NCBI RefSeq assembly: GCF_000768685.1
Contig: NZ_AVPK01000003.1
Location: 124,001 to 188,000 of the forward strand
Direction: 5' to 3'
DNA: 64,000 bases
Origin: Knoellia subterranea KCTC 19937
GTDB taxonomy: Bacteria; Actinomycetota; Actinomycetes; Actinomycetales; Dermatophilaceae
Shown here: positions 59,949-64,000 of the stretch, piece after piece
Layout of the letters: each line of letters opens with the position of its first letter
Position numbering within the stretch: position 1 is the first letter of the stretch
Notes under the pieces: generated by a model
Databases searched by the model: none
What the model was told of the DNA's origin: nothing
What the model saw: only the letters and a program-made list of their open reading frames with translations
Made by a program: the position numbers and the translations under genes

Positions 59949-61483
59949 TGGCGACCAAGAAGTCCGCCGCAAAGCAAGGTCTCCCGCAGAAGAGCTCTGC
60001 GACGTCGGGCGCTGCCAAGCAGAGCGCCGCCCGCAAGACCGCCGCGACGAAGTCGACCGGCCGGGTCTCCGCCGTCGCCGCGGGTGCCGCCCGCGCCTCG
60101 GGTGAGCGTGCTCGACGCCGCTCGACCCCGCTCCTGTCGGCCGCGGCCACGTCCGCTGAGACAGCCCTCACCGAGAGCGCCGCCACGGCGTCGGCCCCCG
60201 CGAAGGTGACGAGCAAGCGGCCGGCCACCAAGCGGCCGGCCACCAAGCGGCCGGCCACCAAGAGCTCAACCACCAAGAGCGCGGGGTCGGTGACTCCCGC
60301 GGCGACGACCGCGACCACCGCCCCCACGACCTCGGGGATCGCGGAGCCGGCTCCCGCTGCCCGCCGGGCGCACCGTCCGCGACCCCACGCCGCCGCGAAG
60401 GCCTCGTCCAAGGCCACCAAGCAGGCCGGCATACGCCCCCAGAGTCCGCGTGCGAAGCGCGCGGCGGACGAAGCCGCGCGCCGGCACCTGCGGGTGGCGA
60501 CTCCACCGGAGCCGAGCCTGCGGGCGCCGGACCCCACGGCGACGCAGACCGACATGTCGCTGCCTGTGCCAGGGGTCGAGGAGTTGCTCACGGCGTCGAT
60601 CGCCGCGATGCGGATGGCTGCCCAAGGTGCCGGTATCTCCCCCGACGAGATCGAGCGGCGCATCGCCGCGACGCTGGCCTTCCTGCGTCGACGGATCGAG
60701 GGCGACTTCAGCGTCGACGAGTTCGGCTACGACGAACACTTCGCCGAGAACGTCATCTTCCCGATGCTGCGGCCCATCTACAAGAACTGGTTCCGGGTCG
60801 AGGTCCGCGGGCTCGAGAACATCCCGGACGAGGGTGGCGCGCTCATCGTGAGCAACCACTCGGGCACCGTCGCGATCGACTCGCTCATGGTGGCGCAGGC
60901 GGTCCACGACGAGCACCCGAAGCACCGGGTCATGCGTGCCCTCGGTGCCGACCTCGTCTTCCAGACGCCGGTCCTCGGCGCCTTCGCCCGACGTGGCGGA
61001 TCCACCCTTGCGACCGGTGACGACGTGGACCGGCTGTTCGCCAAGGGCGAGCTCGTCGGCGTCTTCCCCGAAGGCTTCAAGGGCGTGGGCAAGCCGTTCA
61101 AGGAGCGCTACAAGCTCCAGCGGTTCGGTCGTGGCGGCTTCGTCTCGGCAGCCCTCAAGGCCGGCGTGCCGATCATCCCCACGTCCGTCGTCGGTGCCGA
61201 GGAAATCGCTCCGATCATCGGCAACATGAAGACCGTGGCGCGCCTGTTCGGCCTGCCCTACGCGCCGATCACGCCGACCTTCCCCCTGCTCGGCCCGCTC
61301 GGTCTCATCCCCCTCCCGTCGAAGTGGATCATCGAGTTCGGCGCGCCGGTCGAGACTGCCTCGCACGGTGTCGCCGCGGCTGACGACCCGATGCTCGTCT
61401 TCGACCTCACCGACCAGGTGCGCGAGACGATCCAGCAGACGCTCTATTCGCTGCTCATGCAGCGTCGCTCGGTCTTCTTCTGA
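59948..61483 (+). CDS. Lysophospholipid acyltransferase with histone-like N-terminal tail
   Basis: A 511-residue protein. Residues 1 to about 205 are a disordered Lys/Ala/Thr/Pro-rich tail similar to histone H1 or HupB tails, including three tandem KRPAT units. Residues about 205-500 are a PlsC-family acyltransferase with ALIVSNHSGTVAIDS (HX4D motif), GVFPEGFKGVGKPFKERYKL and VPIIPTSVVGAEE, similar to mycobacterial Rv0502. Rv0502-like proteins usually have shorter N-termini. It may acylate lysophospholipids while its tail binds DNA or acidic lipid. Coupled to the SDR gene (TGATG). Confidence 0.85.
   Translation: MATKKSAAKQGLPQKSSATSGAAKQSAARKTAATKSTGRVSAVAAGAARASGERARRRSTPLLSAAATSAETALTESAATASAPAKVTSKRPATKRPATKRPATKSSTTKSAGSVTPAATTATTAPTTSGIAEPAPAARRAHRPRPHAAAKASSKATKQAGIRPQSPRAKRAADEAARRHLRVATPPEPSLRAPDPTATQTDMSLPVPGVEELLTASIAAMRMAAQGAGISPDEIERRIAATLAFLRRRIEGDFSVDEFGYDEHFAENVIFPMLRPIYKNWFRVEVRGLENIPDEGGALIVSNHSGTVAIDSLMVAQAVHDEHPKHRVMRALGADLVFQTPVLGAFARRGGSTLATGDDVDRLFAKGELVGVFPEGFKGVGKPFKERYKLQRFGRGGFVSAALKAGVPIIPTSVVGAEEIAPIIGNMKTVARLFGLPYAPITPTFPLLGPLGLIPLPSKWIIEFGAPVETASHGVAAADDPMLVFDLTDQVRETIQQTLYSLLMQRRSVFF
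60208..60254 (+). repeat. 15-bp coding tandem repeat (KRPAT x3)
   Basis: AAGCGGCCGGCCACC three times in a row within the acyltransferase tail, encoding Lys-Arg-Pro-Ala-Thr each time. Near-identical DNA suggests recent slippage expansion. Confidence 0.85.
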
Positions 61484-61494
61484 GGCCGATCCCG

Positions 61495-61506
61495 TATGCC
61501 GTCCGC
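61495..61506 (+). repeat. Dispersed word containing a start codon
   Basis: CCCGTATGCCGTCCGCCC; its ATG (61496) is the only ATG start available for the glutaredoxin-like gene, read as Met-Pro-Ser-Ala. Confidence 0.9.
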
Positions 61507-61792
61507 CCCCGACCCGCAGCCCACTCACCTCGGCGATGCCTTGCCGGAGCCGCGCGTCACCCTGATCGGCAAACCCGGATGCCACCTCTGCGACGACGCC
61601 CGCGCCATCATCGCGAGGGTGACGGAGGAGCTGGGCGAGTCCTTCGTCGAGAAGTCGATCCTCGATGACCCCGACCTCCTGTCGAAGTACGCCGAGGAGA
61701 TCCCCGTGACCCTCGTGGACGGCCGTCAGCACGACTACTGGCGCGTCAACCCCGACCGCCTCAGAGCAGCCCTCACCCAACCGCGCCCCTGA
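61496..61792 (+). CDS. Glutaredoxin-like protein
   Basis: A 98-residue thioredoxin-fold protein (glutaredoxin/NrdH-like, DUF836 type). The redox motif is CHLC in VTLIGKPGCHLCDDARAIIARV, and EEIPVTLVDGRQHDYWRVNPDRLRAAL holds the cis-Pro. The proposed ATG lies inside a copy of the dispersed word, giving a non-conserved MPSAPDPQPTHLGDALPEP leader; GAGG is 9 bases upstream. A later non-ATG start cannot be ruled out. It lies 12 bases after the acyltransferase gene and precedes rex-hemA, as Rv0508 precedes hemA in mycobacteria. Confidence 0.85.
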   Translation: MPSAPDPQPTHLGDALPEPRVTLIGKPGCHLCDDARAIIARVTEELGESFVEKSILDDPDLLSKYAEEIPVTLVDGRQHDYWRVNPDRLRAALTQPRP

Positions 61793-61823
61793 CCCGAGCG
61801 CGCGGCAACGCACGTCCGGCGCA

Positions 61824-61943
61824 ACGCGTGTATGCCGTTCGCCGCCGGCTGGGCCTGGCGGCGGGTCCCACGCTCTGCGTGGGCGCGCGAAGCGCGCTCA
61901 GCGCGCGAGTGCGGATGGACAGCGGCGAACGGCATACGCGCGT
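61824..61943. repeat. Cruciform-like inverted repeat with TATGCCGTTCGC arms
   Basis: 61824-61845 (ends TATGCCGTTCGCCGC) pairs with 61922-61943 over 22 bp with one wobble. The 76 bases inside hold CCCACGC-tct-GCGTGGG and GCGCGC-gaa-GCGCGC hairpins plus a third GCGCGC. The arms are one-mismatch copies of the dispersed word. Confidence 0.85.
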
Positions 61944-61961
61944 GGAGCCGCGCAGGGGAAC

Positions 61962-61979
61962 GTGAGCGGACGGCACGCC
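61962..61979 (-). repeat. Variant of the dispersed word
   Basis: GTGAGCGGACGGCACGCC, one mismatch in the 12-base core, 37 bases before an exact copy in the same orientation. Confidence 0.75.
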
Positions 61980-61998
61980 CTCGCGCAGCGGGAGGCGA

Positions 61999-62010
61999 GC
62001 GGACGGCATA
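61999..62010 (-). repeat. Dispersed word TATGCCGTCCGC, exact copy
   Basis: GCGAGCGGACGGCATACA, upstream of the rex promoter. Confidence 0.9.
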
Positions 62011-62100
62011 CAGAAAGGTTGTTGGAGGCGCGCAAACGGTTCCGCACGCCGCTTGTACCAGAGCCGAATGTGTGCCTTGTCTCGGGGTCCCGTCGCGACT

Positions 62101-62129
62101 TTGTGCATGGCTTCACAAGTGCGTACGCT
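62101..62129 (+). promoter_or_regulatory. Rex operator overlapping the rex-hemA promoter
   Basis: TTGTGcatggctTCACAA (62101-62118) matches the Rex operator consensus TTGTGAANNNNTTCACAA except at inner positions. TTGTGC also reads as a -35 with TACGCT (62124-62129) as -10 and 17 bases between, so bound Rex would block RNA polymerase. This indicates autoregulation of rex-hemA by the NADH/NAD ratio. Confidence 0.88.
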
Positions 62130-62171
62130 GGCAGGGCACCACCACCCTTCAAGACAGGAGTCGAAGGCCAC

Positions 62172-62864
62172 GTGTCCGCCGACGTCGCAGCCCGCCGGGG
62201 AATCCCCGACGCATCAGTGGCTCGACTCCCGGGATACCTGCAGGCCCTGACGAACTTCGCGGAGCGGGGCATCGGCTCGGTCAGTTCCGAAGAACTTGCC
62301 ACGGCTGCCGGCGTGAGCTCGGCCAAGCTGCGCAAGGACCTGTCGCATCTGGGGTCCTACGGCGTGCGCGGGGTGGGCTACGAGGTCGATCGTCTGTCCT
62401 ACGAGATCTCCACGGCGCTCGGTCTGACCCAGGACTGGCCGGTGGCCATCATCGGCATGGGCAACCTGGGCCGGGCGCTCGCGGCCTACAGCGGGTTCGC
62501 CACGCGCGGGTTCAATGTCATCGCCGTCCTCGACCGGGACGCCGACCTCGTCGGTGCGGCAGTGGGGGAGCACCGCATCCGGCCGATGGGTGACCTGGGT
62601 GCTCTGGTTCGTGACGACCGTCTCGCGATCGGTGTCATCGCCACGCCGGCCGACTCCGCGCAGGAAGTCGCCGACCATCTCGTGAGCGCCGGAGTGCGAT
62701 CCATCCTCAATTTCGCACCGTGTGTCCTCGACGTCCCCGACGACGTCATGGTGCGCAAGGTCGACATGTCGACCGAGCTCCAGATCCTCGCGTTCCACGA
62801 GCAGCGCCGCACGGGTGAGCTCGACCTGAGCGCGCAGTCCACGGTCGAGGGAGTGGCGCTGTGA
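62172..62864 (+). CDS. rex: Redox-sensing repressor Rex
   Basis: A 230-residue NADH-sensing repressor. The N-terminal winged helix (ASVARLPGYLQALTNFAERG, then VSSEELATAAGVSSAKLRKDLSHLGSYGVRGVGY) binds operators when NADH is low. The Rossmann domain has VAIIGMGNLGRALAAYSGF and ends in the domain-swapped C-terminal helix. GTG at 62172 is used; the frame is open to 61962, but that part crosses repeats and the promoter. It overlaps hemA by GTGA, the standard actinobacterial rex-hemA order, and an operator lies in its own promoter. Confidence 0.95.
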   Translation: MSADVAARRGIPDASVARLPGYLQALTNFAERGIGSVSSEELATAAGVSSAKLRKDLSHLGSYGVRGVGYEVDRLSYEISTALGLTQDWPVAIIGMGNLGRALAAYSGFATRGFNVIAVLDRDADLVGAAVGEHRIRPMGDLGALVRDDRLAIGVIATPADSAQEVADHLVSAGVRSILNFAPCVLDVPDDVMVRKVDMSTELQILAFHEQRRTGELDLSAQSTVEGVAL

Positions 62865-64000
62865 GTCTCCTCGTCCTTGGCCTGTCGCACCACGGTGCGC
62901 CGTTGGAGTTGCTCGAGTCCGCCGCGCTCGACCAGTCGGCCCGCGGTCGCCTCGAAGGTGCCATCGTCGCGTCGGAGCATGTCGCCGAGGCCGTGGTCGT
63001 GTCCACGTGCAACCGCACGGAGGTCTATGCCGAGGGCCTGACCTTCCACGGTGCCCTCACCGATGTCTCGGAAGCGCTGGCCGAGGCCACTGGCGTCGCC
63101 CTGTCCGACCTGCAACCGCACCTCTATGTCCACTACGAGGACCGCGGCATCGCGCACGCCTTCTCGGTCGCCTCCGGGCTCGACTCCATGGCGGTGGGCG
63201 AGGCCCAGATCCTCGGCCAGCTGCGTGAGTCGCTCACCCGGGCCCAGCGCCGCGGCCACGTCGGCCCGGCCCTCAACGGCCTGCTCCAGCAGGCTCTGCG
63301 CGTCGGCAAGCGCGTCCACGCCGAGACGGGCATCGATGACGTCAGCCGGTCCCTCGTGGGTTCGGGCCTCACTGCTGCCACCGAGGTCGTCGGACCGCTC
63401 GCCGGGGCCAGGGTTCTCGTCGTCGGTGCCGGCGGCATGGGTGCCCTCGCGGCGACGGCAGCCAGTCAGGCGGGGGCCGCCTCGGTCACCATCACCAACC
63501 GCGGAGCTGCTCGGGCCGAGCGACTGGCCGTGCGAGTCGACGGTGCAGCGGTGCCGTGGGACGACCGACGCGCTGCTCTGGCCGACGCCGACATCATCAT
63601 CTCGAGCACCGGCGCCACCGGTGTGATCATCACCGCTGAAGATGTGGCGGCTGGCGCGACTGCTCGCAGTGGTCGACCGCAGGTGTTCATCGACCTTGCC
63701 CTGCCCCACGACGTCGACCTGACCGTCTCCGAGGTGGCCGGGGCCACGCGGATCGGCCTCGCCGAACTCGGCGAGCTGCTCAGCGGCGCAGGCGACGTTC
63801 TCCAGGTGCGCGAGGCGCGTGACATCGTCACGGGCGAGGTCGCTGCCTACCTGACCGAGCGCTCCGCCGAGGCCGTCGCACCCACGGTCGCCGCCCTGCG
63901 GTCGCGGGCCCAGGAGGTCGTCGACGTGGAGATGCGCCGGCTCGGCCGCCGCACCCCCGAGCTCACCGACCACGACCGTGCCGAGGTCGAGCGGGCAGTG
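62861..64000 (+). CDS. hemA: Glutamyl-tRNA reductase (partial, runs off the window)
   Basis: First step of C5-pathway tetrapyrrole synthesis, reducing Glu-tRNA to glutamate-1-semialdehyde with NADPH. 380 residues are visible; about 50-80 are missing. Signatures: LLVLGLSHHGAPLELLE, catalytic Cys in VVSTCNRTEVYAEG, GLDSMAVGEAQILGQLRESL, NADPH loop VLVVGAGGMGALAATAA, and the start of the C-terminal dimerisation helix. The GTG start overlaps the rex stop. The frame has no stop before base 64000. Control by Rex ties haem supply to redox state. Confidence 0.95.
   Translation, partial: MSLLVLGLSHHGAPLELLESAALDQSARGRLEGAIVASEHVAEAVVVSTCNRTEVYAEGLTFHGALTDVSEALAEATGVALSDLQPHLYVHYEDRGIAHAFSVASGLDSMAVGEAQILGQLRESLTRAQRRGHVGPALNGLLQQALRVGKRVHAETGIDDVSRSLVGSGLTAATEVVGPLAGARVLVVGAGGMGALAATAASQAGAASVTITNRGAARAERLAVRVDGAAVPWDDRRAALADADIIISSTGATGVIITAEDVAAGATARSGRPQVFIDLALPHDVDLTVSEVAGATRIGLAELGELLSGAGDVLQVREARDIVTGEVAAYLTERSAEAVAPTVAALRSRAQEVVDVEMRRLGRRTPELTDHDRAEVERAV

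Larger units (their letters stand above)
61793..62171. other. 379-bp intergenic region before rex, dense in repeats
   Basis: No gene is supported here. The region holds a cruciform-like inverted repeat (61824-61943), a variant of the dispersed word (61962-61979), an exact copy (61999-62010), the Rex operator/promoter (62101-62129) and the rex leader with AGGAG about 10 bases before GTG 62172. Confidence 0.85.

Noticed and set aside
60208-60254. Possible CRISPR or VNTR element
   Set aside because: The three 15-bp units are in frame and encode KRPAT in a low-complexity protein tail; it is a coding repeat.
2241-62010. TATGCCGTCCGC as a transcription-factor site or part of ribosome binding sites
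   Set aside because: Copies occur deep inside genes, after genes and in both orientations, with no fixed distance to starts or promoters.

Overview
The window is GC-rich (about 70% by eye) DNA from an actinomycete, most likely a member of Micrococcales close to the Intrasporangiaceae (Janibacter/Knoellia type; inferred from gene content and order, not from a search). Supporting signs are a mycothiol-type maleylpyruvate isomerase-family protein, the 32-residue ribosomal protein bS22, a topoisomerase I with a lysine-rich tail, a rex-hemA pair, a tilS-hpt-ftsH-folE-folP-folBK-DUF3180 cluster and panC-panD-nadB-nadC. Both window ends cut genes (a sodium/solute symporter at the left, hemA at the right).

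Layout. 1-2.2 kb: symporter tail with a small membrane partner, then a convergent membrane-protein/LigB-type dioxygenase pair behind a tandem palindromic operator. 2.2-8 kb: a DesK/NarL-type two-component system transcribed with an unusual lipid kinase-phosphatase fusion, divergent from an ABC exporter. 8-16 kb: acyl-CoA synthetase, SCP2 protein, MDMPI-family protein, topA, aroE, and an oxidoreductase/TetR divergent pair with a double palindrome. 16.7-19.8 kb: TipA-like MerR regulator, tmk-holB. 19.8-28.5 kb: lipoprotein hydrolase, tRNA-Thr(CGT), PlsC-like acyltransferase, VOC protein, FlK-type thioesterase, GH15-like lipoprotein, APC permease, secreted phosphoesterase, SRPBCC and GNAT proteins. 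28.5-39.9 kb: ppa, dacB, metalloprotease, tilS, an inserted HTH regulator, hpt, ftsH and the folate genes. 39.9-43.6 kb: an isolated NuoD paralogue overlapping a methyltransferase gene, an FBP-domain protein and a hairpin-flanked DUF559 protein. 43.6-48.6 kb: pantothenate and NAD biosynthesis in one overlapping operon. 48.7-64 kb: ppx, a sugar isomerase-like gene, proC, a small HTH gene, bS22, an SDR gene, an acyltransferase, a glutaredoxin-like gene, rex and hemA. As I recall it, this last stretch follows the Mycobacterium tuberculosis Rv0496-Rv0509 order, interrupted here by an ABC pair, putB, two GNATs, an RCK protein and acuC.

The most striking signal is not a gene. A 12-base word, TATGCCGTCCGC (extended form GGTATGCCGTCCGCTCAC), occurs 17 times exactly on the two strands, against about 0.015 expected from base composition. 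It lies between genes, across stop and start codons, and inside unrelated genes in at least four reading frames, and it forms an inverted-repeat terminator at 24828-24873. This behaviour is like that of the Neisseria DNA uptake sequence, with which it shares ATGCCGTC. The second notable feature is a NuoD-like gene overlapping a methyltransferase gene; the NuoD paralogue keeps the arginine that is methylated in mitochondrial NDUFS2 but has Trp where the quinone-binding Tyr is expected.

No rRNA, insertion sequence, prophage, integrase or CRISPR array was seen.
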